Below are positions 9,251-19,544 of a DNA stretch of 64,000 bases, piece after piece. The stretch spans positions 62,001-126,000 of the forward strand of contig JALKBU010000027.1 in NCBI GenBank assembly GCA_023091735.1, in the 5' to 3' direction. Both the position numbers and the translations under genes were made by a program. The stretch comes from Trichomonas tenax. Its lineage: Eukaryota; Parabasalia; Trichomonadida; Trichomonadidae. A model generated the notes under the pieces. That model searched no databases. It was given only the letters and a program-made list of their open reading frames with translations, and had not been told where the DNA came from. The first letter of the stretch is position 1. Each line of letters begins with the position of its first letter.

Positions 9251-12200
9251 ATGAAGTCAATTATTGGATCTCAGTGGAACGAAATCTGTAGAAAATACAT
9301 TGAACAGCCTGAGGACGAAGAGACTATGCAGGTCATTACTGGCCTTGTAATGGACGAAAATTGCCTTCAGATCGCTGTAAATTTATTAAATGAGCCACTT
9401 GAACTGCAATCATTGCGTATCTTGCTGCAGGTTATGAAATCAAACATCGAAAGAGAGTGGAATTCCGAGAAACAATCATCTATTGACTTTAAAAAAACTT
9501 TATGCAATTTTATAAATGCAAATCTGAATCTCGAATATTCAACTTTGTCGCTATGCAACTCGATTACTACATACATTGCATTGATAGAATGGCCAGAAAA
9601 TTGGGATTTTTTACAATTTGTTTTTGCATTCGAGCCAAATCCAGAATTTGCCTTAAAAATAAGAAATTCGTTTTCCATGTTATCGGCAATATCGGGGCAC
9701 ATCTACGAGAGCCTTCAGGACAAAAAAAATCGCGACAAACACAACAATTATCAACTACGAGCACTCGAACAATATATCCCTAAACTTTCAGAGACAATCA
9801 ACTTTGTTTTCAGTACTAAGTTCGATGAGAACTATAGTCCTCTGTATGTAGAGATGTTTAACTTCTTTATTAGCGCTTGTAAGTTAATAGATATCGATTA
9901 TCACATCGAAGAAATGGAATTACAAATCGGAAAAGTCCCACCACCAATGATTTCAAAATTCACACATTGCTTGTTTTCATTTTTCGATGCAAGACTCACA
10001 AGTGAAGGTCTAAACACCCACTATCTATTAGGATATCTACAGAGCTTAAATCTGACCGAAGAAATGATTGTGCAAAATGAGAATTTTTTGGAAATATTTT
10101 TGGATATCATTCCATCAATATTCGAGCAAGATCCAAATTATGACATAACAAAATGTGTAATGGAACAAGTACCAATTATAGAATACGCCATTGAAAAATT
10201 AGTAAATTTGATGTCATATTTCTCTGAAAATCTCGAAGACAATCTACAAAATTATTGTAAGTGTTTGGATTTCTTCATCAGAGAGTTTTTGATAGCAATA
10301 GGAATGAAGGAAAACAGTCACACGCTGTTGCTATCCTTCCACAAATATCTGTATGTGATAATCGAAAGTATAAGTAATGCCATTTCTCCTCCTTATACAA
10401 TTGTTTATGATTCTGAAATAGTTTATGATAAATTCGATGAGGACTCTATTCATTACAAACACAAAGTTCTTCTCGAAGCAGTTGCACAAGTGATTGTTTA
10501 CTCAGACGAATATGTTAAGCAGATTATAAAGAAGCAAGCGCAAGATCAGGAACAAGAATTTGTTGATGAAGGACCACATTTGATTATCATGGAAATCATC
10601 GAAAAATTATTCGAAGACTTTCAAAATGGTTGCGAAAATTTACAACATACACTTCATTCTTTTTGTTTTCTTTCAGCCTATTGCATTCCGAAGTTATTAG
10701 ATTTGTTAAAAATTGATCAGGATAGCCTTTACGCAGAGGTCATAAAATTCTATCGCAATGCTTTTCAATATTTGCTTGAAAATGTGAAAAATCCAAACAC
10801 AGAGAATCAGCAAATTGCGTATATGCAAATTTGCATTTTAGCATTCTTTGCTCAATCAAGAAGACTCATCAATATTCATTTGCAAGATTTGATACTTGAA
10901 ATATACAAAGTTTTCATAGAGTTCTATTTAGGATCAGGGGTTGACATTTTGATTCAGTTTGCAATGTCTTCACTTCAAGAATTTTTGAATTTCGATTTCG
11001 ATGATGACAACGAACGAAATATTATCACTGTTTACTTATCAGGCGATCAGGTGAATGAAGTACCAATCATTGATTATCTATATCCACATTTCCAGAACAT
11101 ATTGAGCGTTTTATCACCGAATTCATTTAAGTCATTTGTTATTTTCTTTTCGAAGATTCCAAAAATGATCTGTCACATTGCCGAAGGAACAAATCCGAAT
11201 TTGATGGAAAAGAGAATCATCGTTACAGATCAATTAGTGAATTTCGTCTTCGAATACTTACAAAGAATGATAGAAGCAGTAGATCCAGCGGCTCCACAGT
11301 CATTCATCGATTGCTGTCGCGCCAACGATTTGGTTCCTCTGCTAAATGGAATGTCTCGAAAACCACTATCTGAGTCCTCTTTCGTTAGATTAGTTCCTAT
11401 GTCAAATGTCGGTCAAGCGGTTCTAACTTGCATGACAAACATGCTAAAGACATTCGATCAATATGTGAAGAGCCAGAACTTGAATATTGCAGCCTTTGAG
11501 TCAATGGAAGCAAATCTTTGCAGGTCTGTAATCGAAAGTTTTCAGCAAACCTATAATTTCTGCATTGAGAATTCTCAAATTGAATATTCTGCAGCAATAC
11601 TCGGACTCATTGATACATATTATGGAATTCCTGTTTATTTATTCACGCCAACATTCTTTGAAATCGTTAATGGCACAATGAAGAAATATGCAGAATTTTA
11701 TCAGCAGTTGGAAGAAGAACACAGAAACAAAGTTATTTCTTTCTATTTAGTTCAAGATTACCCTGATTCATGTGCAGAACATCTTCTAAATGGTCTGCCT
11801 TTCATCATAGATTACTATGCAATCAAACTAAGACAGAAAGAGTTGCTTAGAGTTGTTGTTTGCGATCAAATCATCAGGTTTTGCGATTACAACGAAATTG
11901 TTGTCTCAAAGACAGCACACAAAGTTTTGAGCCAAGTATTGAAGAATGTCGATGGGCAGAATGCGGAGCTACGTATAGAGTTATATACACAACAGATCAG
12001 CGATCATGCTGGTTCTCTTAATCTTTCGCAGTTTATTTTCTTGGAGATCATCAGATTGATAACTTCAGGAATATTTAAGTTTGCAACAGAAGATTACGCA
12101 GTAATACTTTGCTTGAAGTATTTTTTGTATCATAACAGAAGTTTCATCGAAAATTATTCAGAATTTATCGGAAAAACTATTGGAATTGAAGCTGAAGATG

Positions 12201-12415
12201 TTAAAGATAAACTTTCTCCGTTTCTCTATGGAATGACTTCTAAAAACTCTGACGCGATAAAGAGCATCACCCAGATATACAGGTATATCGCTGGAATCTC
12301 AAAGAACGATCCAGAACTCCAAACAACCAAAAGATTAACATCCATCAAAGATATCATTAAGTACTCTGAATCGCTATCAAGACAATTCCCTCGAAGCAAA
12401 TCGAATCGTCAGTAA
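9251..12415 (+). CDS. Exportin-like karyopherin (importin-beta superfamily)
   Basis: 1054 residues, all helical in character, the usual size for beta-karyopherins. The N-terminal region (about 1-130) has the expected layout of an importin-beta N-terminal domain: a run of short helices, the segment LLNEPLELQSLRILLQVMKSNIEREW, and then WPENWDFLQFVF, which matches the WP--W--F signature of exportin HEAT repeats. The rest is a series of degenerate HEAT-like helices, including an acidic loop (DFDDDNERN). Proteins of this type carry cargo through nuclear pores with Ran-GTP. An Xpo1/Xpo5-like branch is possible; the cargo cannot be told. A second, different exportin-like gene lies at 53305. Confidence 0.6.
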   Translation: MKSIIGSQWNEICRKYIEQPEDEETMQVITGLVMDENCLQIAVNLLNEPLELQSLRILLQVMKSNIEREWNSEKQSSIDFKKTLCNFINANLNLEYSTLSLCNSITTYIALIEWPENWDFLQFVFAFEPNPEFALKIRNSFSMLSAISGHIYESLQDKKNRDKHNNYQLRALEQYIPKLSETINFVFSTKFDENYSPLYVEMFNFFISACKLIDIDYHIEEMELQIGKVPPPMISKFTHCLFSFFDARLTSEGLNTHYLLGYLQSLNLTEEMIVQNENFLEIFLDIIPSIFEQDPNYDITKCVMEQVPIIEYAIEKLVNLMSYFSENLEDNLQNYCKCLDFFIREFLIAIGMKENSHTLLLSFHKYLYVIIESISNAISPPYTIVYDSEIVYDKFDEDSIHYKHKVLLEAVAQVIVYSDEYVKQIIKKQAQDQEQEFVDEGPHLIIMEIIEKLFEDFQNGCENLQHTLHSFCFLSAYCIPKLLDLLKIDQDSLYAEVIKFYRNAFQYLLENVKNPNTENQQIAYMQICILAFFAQSRRLINIHLQDLILEIYKVFIEFYLGSGVDILIQFAMSSLQEFLNFDFDDDNERNIITVYLSGDQVNEVPIIDYLYPHFQNILSVLSPNSFKSFVIFFSKIPKMICHIAEGTNPNLMEKRIIVTDQLVNFVFEYLQRMIEAVDPAAPQSFIDCCRANDLVPLLNGMSRKPLSESSFVRLVPMSNVGQAVLTCMTNMLKTFDQYVKSQNLNIAAFESMEANLCRSVIESFQQTYNFCIENSQIEYSAAILGLIDTYYGIPVYLFTPTFFEIVNGTMKKYAEFYQQLEEEHRNKVISFYLVQDYPDSCAEHLLNGLPFIIDYYAIKLRQKELLRVVVCDQIIRFCDYNEIVVSKTAHKVLSQVLKNVDGQNAELRIELYTQQISDHAGSLNLSQFIFLEIIRLITSGIFKFATEDYAVILCLKYFLYHNRSFIENYSEFIGKTIGIEAEDVKDKLSPFLYGMTSKNSDAIKSITQIYRYIAGISKNDPELQTTKRLTSIKDIIKYSESLSRQFPRSKSNRQ

Positions 12416-13200
12416 TTCAATATTTTTGTTTTTTGTTTCTAAATATTATTGTTTTATTTGTTGATTTAAACTTAATAATTACTCAGTTTGAACTAAAACT
12501 CATATTCCAACATGCAGTTAATTGAATATAGAGATAGGATTGTTTGTAGTGATTGAAGCATCTAATATAGATGAATCTAAAGGACTAGCACCCATTCTTC
12601 CAATCCTTTAACAATGAAATATTTTCCTCTCAAATTAAACAAGGGGAGTACTACAAGGGGGATGTTTTTTTCAAATAAAAAAATTGAATATTTTTTGGCC
12701 GTAAATCGAGAATTTTATAACCTTGCATGCATTTGAAGGAAGTTTGACACAAATATTACAGATCCACCAAATTAGGGAGAGGTACTATTTGATCTCAGCT
12801 GTGCAAGCGTTGTATCGTTATGCATGCTTTTTGAGATGTCAAAAAAATTTCAAGTCCATGGTTTTACACTATTGATCGAATTTTAAACGAGAGATAATCA
12901 TGAATCATCTTGTATATTCTATATGCATAAAACCAGATATCAATGTAGATCTAGATTTCTCTATTTTGCAAGCTTCAAATTGCGTTTTTTCATCGATCTC
13001 ATAGAATATTTTGAGAGCCTATATTTGGCCATAGCGGACCCTTAAATCTTTTCTATAGCTTGAATCCCAAAATATTGTTTCTTTGGGATTTTGAAAGTAA
13101 TGTGTGGAATATACTGATGTTAAATATAAATACCAAAGAATTGAAGTGAAATGCACAAAAATTTATCTCAACGATTATTTTGTAAACTTCAGTGCAACAT
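12416..13200. other. Intergenic, nothing recognised
   Basis: About 780 bases between two plus-strand genes. AT-rich with short purine tracts. No RNA gene, ORF or clear repeat. TCAGTGCAAC lies just before the ATG at 13201 and could be its initiator. Confidence 0.4.
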
Positions 13201-16200
13201 ATGACGATTTCCAAAATCCCAAGCACGATGGCGGACCTCGTCCGTCAGCACCCGCAGCTTGTTGTCAACATCGACGACTTTTCGCACTCCCGGACAATCG
13301 GAAAAGGCGGTGCTGCGGAAGTTTTTCACTCATACGATTCGAAATTGAAAGAAGAATGCGCGGTAAAACAACTGTACAAAGAAGATCTCATAGATAAATC
13401 AATGGCGCACCTAATTCGTGAAATACACACAATGGCATTGATAAATAATAGATTTTGCATGCCTATGCTTGGTTTTACTGCTGTCCCGCCGTACTGCCTC
13501 GTGCTCGAGTACCTGCAGAACGGATCTCTCGATGATGCAATCTTCAGACCTCGAAAGAAAGCTATGTCCGAAACTCATGTTCACATCATCGCTATTTGCA
13601 TTGCAAACGGTATGGCACATATCCATTCAAAAGGAGTTTTCCACAGAGACTTGAAACCAGGAAATGTTCTTTTAGATAAGAAAGAAATTCCGAGGATTTG
13701 CGATTTCGGCTTGGCCAGAATGGAGGATGGCAGCAAAACCACAAAAGGAATTGGTACACCTACTTATATGCCACCAGAACAGATTGAATCAAGCAATTAC
13801 ACACACAAAGTCGATATTTACGCGTACGGTATCATGCTGTACGAAATAGTTGAACGTCAGAGAGCTTATCCGGGATTCAGCCAGAAAGTGGATTTAATTA
13901 ATGCCGTTATGCGTGGAGAACGCCCAACATTCACAAAGAAGACACACAAAACAATGCAGAAATTAATTCAGAGATGTTGGGACAATGATCCAGATAAGAG
14001 ACCAGAATTCACAGAAATTTTCGATCAACTCGCTGATGGCAAAGCCAAATGGAAGGACTCAGATATGTCGAAAGTTGAAAAGCTTGTTTCTCAAATTAGA
14101 GAAAAAGACCGTCAACCTGAAGCTCCACGCGAAACGACATCAAAAATTCGCGTAAATATCGAAAAATTATTGGATCAACTTGAACCAGAACGCGTTAAAG
14201 CGCAGCAACTGCAGGCGGAGAAAGAGAAGAAGAAGAAGAAGAAGAAGAATATGCCGTTAATAGTGAACGATTCATCAGACGAATTCGAAGATCTCGAAGT
14301 AGGCCCTGGTATCAAAGACATTGTTTCTCACGAAGTCAAAAATAGGGATTTACCTTCAAATCTTCCTCCTCCAATTCCTGAGTCATCTCGTGCAAATGAC
14401 AACAATCCTGGAATCGTTCCACCTCCAAGCTCACAGCAAAATCCATTGTTTAGAGGAAATCAGCCTCAGGGATTCCCAGGAGGACCTCCAAATCCATTCG
14501 GAGCTCCAGGCGGATTCCCGATGCAGCCACCTGTATCGACTGCATATCGTGGTGGACCTCCAGGCCTCAAACCAGCAGGCCCAATGAACACCGCTACGCA
14601 GAGGCAGAATGCAGCGTTTTTGGCAATGCATAGAGACCACGGAATGCCAATGAATAACGATCCAATGCAGTCGAACCCGATTATGCCTCCACCGCAGATT
14701 GCTCCATCAGAAGCAAGAAAGATGGCGAGCAGGCCAAAAGTGAAGGGAGAGCATCCATGTCCAGACGTCACTCCACCAGATGAGACTCCTATTCCACTCA
14801 ATCTTCCTCCAACCCCAACAACACAACCAGTTTTCGCACCACAGCCTCAAGTTCAGGAACTTTCACCTCCAGCTTTCGCTTTCCCATCGAGAGATCTTCC
14901 AATTGATCCAAACGCTTTTGCCAACCCCAACAACCCACAGTTCTGTTCCAAGGTTGAGCAACTTGCGACTGTTGCTGAGGAATCTCATCTCCAGGCGTGT
15001 GCGCAGGTTCTCGCTCCGTATACTGCGCGTGGAACACTTCCAATGGCGCAGTTCACTGTCTTAATGACAATGTTCAGGCTCTGTGTGAAGTTCGGAATGA
15101 AATTCATTGATCCATTGGTCCAATCCGGTGCATTCTATGGCATGCCATTCTCTGATAAGAAGTGCGAAATTGCTGCTGCAGATTTGCTTTCTATTGTCTT
15201 CCAAAAGGCCCCAGAACTCGTTTCTCCAAAGTTTTGGCCACAAATTTGTTTCCTTGCACGCACTCGCCCTCTCGATGCTGTCGTTTTGCTCCGTATTTTA
15301 GTCTCTGATCCATCAAAAGTCAACTCAGCGATTCTCCAACTCATGGTCCCGACAACTACATTCTTTGCTGCTACGAATGCAGCTCCAAGAGCTATTTCTT
15401 TATTGCATTACCTCCTGCAGAGGTGTCCACCGTTCGCCCAGAACTCCGGCGATCAGGCCCTTCAGCAGATTGTAGCTTTCTCACAGTCCGCCAACATTGC
15501 AACAGCTAAGATGGCCTATTACGCTCTCTCGAGCAACTACAAACCTGGAGTCCAGCTCGACTTCTATTACATGTTGTGGCATCTTAACATCAGCGCACTT
15601 ATTGAACCTGTTCTCTCTGTCTTCTTGAAGATTCCAGAGCTCCCTGCAACTCTCGAAATCTCTCGCGCTCTCATTCAGGCAGCAAAGACCTCTCCATTGG
15701 GCGCAATGGTCCTACAGAAGTACGCCGACACAGGAATCTACCAAGCAAACGTCTTCTTGTACGATAACTCTTGGTATATTGAGTCTCTTCCAACAATTCT
15801 TGATACAGTCAAATTACTCCTCATTCTGTATCAATATCCACCACTCCGTCCAGAAATCGCGAAGAGCTCACTGTTCCCGATGATGCTACGAAACATGATT
15901 GCTTCGAAGTTCCCATTCATCATCGTCGTTCTTGTTTCCATCATCAGAAGATGTAATTTGACTCCAGAGCTTATCCAAGCTTACGCTCAGGCAGGTGTCT
16001 TCATAGACTGGTACAAAATCGGTCTGTCGCTGAATGATGTGTCAGTAATGCAGAACTTGCAGGTTCTCACTGACACAATTATGAGAGTCCACTTCATTCC
16101 CGACATTGCTGAAATTATTCTTGCAGAAGTTGATATTATCAGAACTAAGAATCCACAAGCCTTGTTAGCTTACTCATACATGAACTTAGAGCCGTTGTCG

Positions 16201-16335
16201 CAATACGAAGAATGCGCGAAGCAAATGGTGAAATTGGGTCTTCCATCGGTTCTACAGAAGGAAATTAGTTCACTGCCTCCTGAAGTTGCCAAACTCGTAC
16301 AGAGTATTCAGGATAACATCAAGAAATATCAATAA
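13201..16335 (+). CDS. TKL-family protein kinase with proline-rich linker and long helical C-terminus
   Basis: 1044 residues from the ATG at 13201; an in-frame ATG at 13228 is an alternative. The kinase domain covers about 28-275: glycine loop GKGGAAEV (34-41), lysine in AVKQ (56), HRDLKPGN (148-155), DFG (168-170), GTPTYMPPE (185-193), DIYAYGIMLYE, and RCWDNDPDKRP, the last typical of tyrosine-kinase-like kinases. All catalytic residues are present. Next come a basic segment with seven or more lysines (nt about 14229-14250), a Pro/Gly/Met-rich linker (about 375-600) and a 430-residue helical region reminiscent of ARM/HEAT packing. The tail probably binds partners. Codon use is richer in G and C than in neighbouring genes, which suggests strong expression. 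The stop is inside TAAA. Confidence 0.85.
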   Translation: MTISKIPSTMADLVRQHPQLVVNIDDFSHSRTIGKGGAAEVFHSYDSKLKEECAVKQLYKEDLIDKSMAHLIREIHTMALINNRFCMPMLGFTAVPPYCLVLEYLQNGSLDDAIFRPRKKAMSETHVHIIAICIANGMAHIHSKGVFHRDLKPGNVLLDKKEIPRICDFGLARMEDGSKTTKGIGTPTYMPPEQIESSNYTHKVDIYAYGIMLYEIVERQRAYPGFSQKVDLINAVMRGERPTFTKKTHKTMQKLIQRCWDNDPDKRPEFTEIFDQLADGKAKWKDSDMSKVEKLVSQIREKDRQPEAPRETTSKIRVNIEKLLDQLEPERVKAQQLQAEKEKKKKKKKNMPLIVNDSSDEFEDLEVGPGIKDIVSHEVKNRDLPSNLPPPIPESSRANDNNPGIVPPPSSQQNPLFRGNQPQGFPGGPPNPFGAPGGFPMQPPVSTAYRGGPPGLKPAGPMNTATQRQNAAFLAMHRDHGMPMNNDPMQSNPIMPPPQIAPSEARKMASRPKVKGEHPCPDVTPPDETPIPLNLPPTPTTQPVFAPQPQVQELSPPAFAFPSRDLPIDPNAFANPNNPQFCSKVEQLATVAEESHLQACAQVLAPYTARGTLPMAQFTVLMTMFRLCVKFGMKFIDPLVQSGAFYGMPFSDKKCEIAAADLLSIVFQKAPELVSPKFWPQICFLARTRPLDAVVLLRILVSDPSKVNSAILQLMVPTTTFFAATNAAPRAISLLHYLLQRCPPFAQNSGDQALQQIVAFSQSANIATAKMAYYALSSNYKPGVQLDFYYMLWHLNISALIEPVLSVFLKIPELPATLEISRALIQAAKTSPLGAMVLQKYADTGIYQANVFLYDNSWYIESLPTILDTVKLLLILYQYPPLRPEIAKSSLFPMMLRNMIASKFPFIIVVLVSIIRRCNLTPELIQAYAQAGVFIDWYKIGLSLNDVSVMQNLQVLTDTIMRVHFIPDIAEIILAEVDIIRTKNPQALLAYSYMNLEPLSQYEECAKQMVKLGLPSVLQKEISSLPPEVAKLVQSIQDNIKKYQ

Positions 16336-16465
16336 ATTTTTTTGAATTCGATTTTTTCTCACCTTTTTTTTTCATGAAGGTTTGCTAATATTATCAATAT
16401 GTTTCCATTTAACACTACAGATTATAAAAATTATATTATTTTGAAAAAATTATAAAAATTAGATT

Positions 16466-16476
16466 AAAAAGTGACA
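16466..16476 (+). promoter_or_regulatory. AAAAAGTGACA upstream of TMEM231
   Basis: The same word that precedes several other genes in the window, here 38 bases before the ATG at 16515. A TCAAAAATT just before the ATG could be the actual initiator. Confidence 0.35.
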
Positions 16477-16514
16477 TGGAAACTATAAACGGTTATTAAT
16501 CTCGTTCAAAAATT

Positions 16515-17441
16515 ATGTTCACGTTATGGAGAGATGCTGCGGAGCCAATCCAATACAGAGGCAGCAGGTGCTCTTGCGGATTCCTCATTAAGCTTATTTC
16601 GCCAATTGTTCTGATTTTAATGACATGCTGGTTTGTTATTATGACATATTACATTGCTCCAGATTCTATTCAATCAAAAGATAAGCCAACGCTCGAAATT
16701 CCGTCATATTATTTCATCAAAGGCACTCTTACTAAAGACAGCGAAACTTATTCATATTTAGGATTTAATTTCCCCACCTTCCAGAAGCACAGCATTGTCC
16801 CACTTAGAGGAGCCCCAGTACACCGCTCTATGATTGATCCATATGGACGTGTTAATATCTCCTTGATTGTTCCATCTGAGCCAGGTTTTAAGATGATCGA
16901 CGCTCAGCTCATTATTCCTTTGTCGTTCCGTTTCAACTACTATGGAAAGCCAAAAATATACTCATACATTAGCATCAGCTTCCCATGTGAAACAACATAT
17001 AACACATACACATATACTGGCAGCCTAATGATTCATCAGACTGGTGAGCTTGTTCAAGTTAACGATTCTCTCGCTAATTTCTTGGAATCAATAGACCCTG
17101 TAAATTATAACGATGTTTTCACAATTGATCATATTTATGAAACATTCTCGGTCTCACCAATAGATACTTCATTTGTTGGGTCTAAGATTTCATCAACCTC
17201 TAACGAAAATCTTACTGATAAGACAAGTTTTACAATTAAATTCAATGTTCCAACAGTTACAATCAATATGCCTTCTCCGTATTGGAATATTCTTAGAAAT
17301 ACATACATCCAACTATTTTACTGGGCTTGGGTTATTGTTGCGATTTTCCATCCATTCATCAAACATGCATACCAGTATTCTATTATTCCATCATCAATTG
17401 TTCGTCTTCTTGAGCCATATCAGAAAGAGAAAAGAGACTAA
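16515..17441 (+). CDS. TMEM231: TMEM231-like transition-zone membrane protein
   Basis: 308 residues, the same size as animal TMEM231. Order of features: short N-terminus with YRGSRCS, transmembrane segment at about 22-46, a large extracytosolic domain (about 50-260), a second transmembrane segment at about 264-281 and a short tail. Diagnostic stretches match the family: FNFPTFQKHSIVPLRG, DPYGRVNISLIVP, and PSPYWNILRNTYIQLFYWAW near the end. TMEM231 is part of the MKS/B9 module of the ciliary transition zone, which gates protein entry into cilia. Its presence agrees with the four or five flagella of trichomonads and with CEP164 and CEP135 nearby. Several N-glycosylation sequons lie in the outer domain. 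The call rests on pattern recognition. Confidence 0.8.
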   Translation: MFTLWRDAAEPIQYRGSRCSCGFLIKLISPIVLILMTCWFVIMTYYIAPDSIQSKDKPTLEIPSYYFIKGTLTKDSETYSYLGFNFPTFQKHSIVPLRGAPVHRSMIDPYGRVNISLIVPSEPGFKMIDAQLIIPLSFRFNYYGKPKIYSYISISFPCETTYNTYTYTGSLMIHQTGELVQVNDSLANFLESIDPVNYNDVFTIDHIYETFSVSPIDTSFVGSKISSTSNENLTDKTSFTIKFNVPTVTINMPSPYWNILRNTYIQLFYWAWVIVAIFHPFIKHAYQYSIIPSSIVRLLEPYQKEKRD

Positions 17442-17543
17442 TTTTTAACTTTTTGTGCATTAATTTTATATTTTTACTATTAAAAAGATTTTGTTTTAAA
17501 ATATAAGCCAGGTTAAGTTGTACGTAAGTAATAAAACTTAATT

Positions 17544-18266
17544 TTAACCACATTGCCATGTTAACTCAAACTCGCCTTGATCATTAATCCAGATTTGTGC
17601 GGTACCAGCATCTCCCCACATGTACGAGAAGTACTTGTCATCCTGAAGGCTCAATAATAATTTCCATTCCTCTCCTGGTGTGGATTCACCTTGAACGTAG
17701 TATGGGAAACCGCCAAAGTAGCAGTTTGTATCGCGATTTGCCCTAATTTCGCACATGAGATCCTCAACAAGGAGACCATCAACCTCATCCATGACTTCGA
17801 GGAAATCATTTGCAGAATCGTTGTATGTATCCATTGGGTCGTACGATGTGAAGATAGCTGAATCAATACGGCTGCCTTCCTTTGCTGGAGCGAGTTCAAG
17901 TTTAGCAATGTCGTCGTGGTGATAAATTCTAACCGGAAGAGGACCATTTTCTGGTGAGTCTTCTGTATCAACAAACATGAGGATCAAAGCATCCTGAAGG
18001 TTCTGTGGGAAAAGTCTCTGAACATTTTCAGGAAGTTCTGGAACGTATAACTGAACAGCAAGTTCAAGATCGTGGCTGCCATCTGGGCTCTTGACTGGCT
18101 CTTCGCCTGGAAGATGTGGAACAACACCACCATATTTATTAACAGCTGCCTTTGTTGCCTTTTCCTTTAAAGCCCTGATGAAGATACCCTTCCTGATAAA
18201 CCCCTTAGAGCCAAACCAGTTCAAAGCACCAATTTGTTCAGCTGAAAAGTTCGCTTGCTCGCTCAT
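17544..18266 (-). CDS. DUF1963 (YwqG-like) family protein
   Basis: 240 residues, soluble and acidic. The second half carries the family's recognisable blocks: NCYFGGFPYYVQG (corresponding to K-GG-P-W-Q in DUF1963/YwqG), EWKLLLSLQDDK, MWGDAGTAQIWINDQ, and ending in FELTWQCG. The earlier QNLQDALILMFVD also fits. Molecular function of the family is unknown. The family is widespread in bacteria and scattered in protists, so old transfer is possible. The start at 18266 has TGACACTTGAGAGG immediately upstream on the coding strand. It converges on TMEM231 with a 102-bp gap. Confidence 0.75.
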   Translation of the reverse strand: MSEQANFSAEQIGALNWFGSKGFIRKGIFIRALKEKATKAAVNKYGGVVPHLPGEEPVKSPDGSHDLELAVQLYVPELPENVQRLFPQNLQDALILMFVDTEDSPENGPLPVRIYHHDDIAKLELAPAKEGSRIDSAIFTSYDPMDTYNDSANDFLEVMDEVDGLLVEDLMCEIRANRDTNCYFGGFPYYVQGESTPGEEWKLLLSLQDDKYFSYMWGDAGTAQIWINDQGEFELTWQCG

Positions 18267-18272
18267 CCTCTC

Positions 18273-18280
18273 AAGTGTCA
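18273..18280 (-). promoter_or_regulatory. TGACACTT initiator-like word
   Basis: Six bases upstream of the ATG at 18266 on the minus strand. It resembles the GTGACA/TGTCAC words at other starts. Confidence 0.35.
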
Positions 18281-18498
18281 GATTTTAGTTCACCTTCTTA
18301 CTCAACAAAAAATATCAAAAAAGGTACATCAAATACTTTTCCGTTATTTTGCAAAAATGTCCGGTGATGAAAAGTTTGGTTTTCAGCGATGTGCCATGAA
18401 AATTGTGTTTTTTTAGTAGCAGAAAACTATTATATAGCTAAAGCTCAATATGAATACAATGGATTGACGAAGATTACGCTTCGAATTTCTCCAAAATA

Positions 18499-18720
18499 AT
18501 GCATAATTTCGGCTATATCATCAGAACATCGCAAGCCGCTAGGGCTCGACCTAAATCTCCATTAAAGCATGATCGCATTCAAAAAAACACTAGCTTCAAA
18601 ATCGATAATTTGGATCTCAAAAGTTACAGAAATTTAGGAACAGAGAAGAAGTGCACCAACAGTGATCATTCTTGTGATAAATATACCGTAATTACAGAAA
18701 CTTCTTACACATCGTTTTGA
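18499..18720 (+). CDS. Possible small basic protein, unknown
   Basis: 73 residues from an ATG, with even third-position use and fewer AT-rich codons than the surrounding DNA, so it may be real. The sequence is basic and Ser-rich (ARARPKSPLKHDRIQKNTSF) with no recognised domain. It is divergent from the DUF1963 gene, 232 bases away. It could also be chance in a gene-poor stretch, or the end of a lost gene. Confidence 0.35.
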   Translation: MHNFGYIIRTSQAARARPKSPLKHDRIQKNTSFKIDNLDLKSYRNLGTEKKCTNSDHSCDKYTVITETSYTSF

Positions 18721-19437
18721 AGATTCGTTTTATCTCTTTTTAATTTCTTATTGTTTTTCAAAACAAATGATATGATTTGCTACACTATATCAAATATTTT
18801 CCAATTATTGACATTCAGATCATTTTTCTTAATGAAATTTCTAGATTTCATCCAATATCATTCTAAATTTCAATCAATTTGTTATACTGACATAGGTAAA
18901 TGCATATGCAAGAATTCCGTAGATAATGGTATTGAATACGGCCTATCATCCCCTGAAGTCCGTGATGGCTACAAATGTTATACTTTCTGATGAAGATGAA
19001 GCTATTCAAACATTATTGATTATTTGCTGGTGGAGTCTATCCACAAATTAATCGACACTTGGGAAATTAAAAGATAATTTTTTTTCAAAATGAGAGTTTT
19101 CTAAATGATAATCACGCACACACGCGTATTCCCACACTACATGAGCTCCAGCTACATAGCTAAAGAATAGATAACTGAATAATGCAGCAAAAAACAAAAT
19201 ATTTTATGCTTTTAGATTACTTTCTTCATGTCATAAAATTTGTTGTGCAAATGATGTTTTATTAATTACAAAGATATCTCCATTATTTAGTTTGGCTGAA
19301 TATCTTTTTAACCCCGCAAAAAAATGAAATTTTCGTGTTTCGAGTAAAATTTATAGAAAAAAGAAAATTAAATTATTCACAAAAGCTTCATAGGATTTCT
19401 CCATAACGATGTGTAAGTTTATTTTGTCGCAGCAAGT
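18721..19437. other. Intergenic, nothing recognised
   Basis: AT-rich. The only longer frame (18751-18990) lacks an ATG near its start and has shadow-like composition. No RNA gene seen. Confidence 0.4.
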
Positions 19438-19544
19438 AAACTACATTTTTTAATATAGGTACTCCTCTCAATTTTTTCAAGGGGGCTCACTCAATATTAT
19501 GAAGAACACGCCCGTAGAGTACCTGAAACTAAAAAATGTAGTTT
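19438..19544. repeat. 107-bp inverted repeat (mini hairpin element)
   Basis: Left arm 19438-19464 (AAACTACATTTTTTA ... AGGTACTC) is the near-perfect complement of 19517-19544 (GAGTACCT ... TAAAAAATGTAGTTT). The spacer is 52 bases and includes a G-run. The shape is that of a very small MITE or a structured RNA. No flanking duplication is obvious. Confidence 0.6.

Noticed and set aside
14229..14250. Poly-lysine tract in the TKL kinase as a frameshift site
   Set aside because: The tract is AAG-rich and the frame is open and coherent on both sides.
18751..18990. 79-codon plus-strand frame
   Set aside because: It begins with TTG, has no ATG near its start, and its Phe/Cys/Tyr-rich translation looks like AT-rich non-coding DNA.
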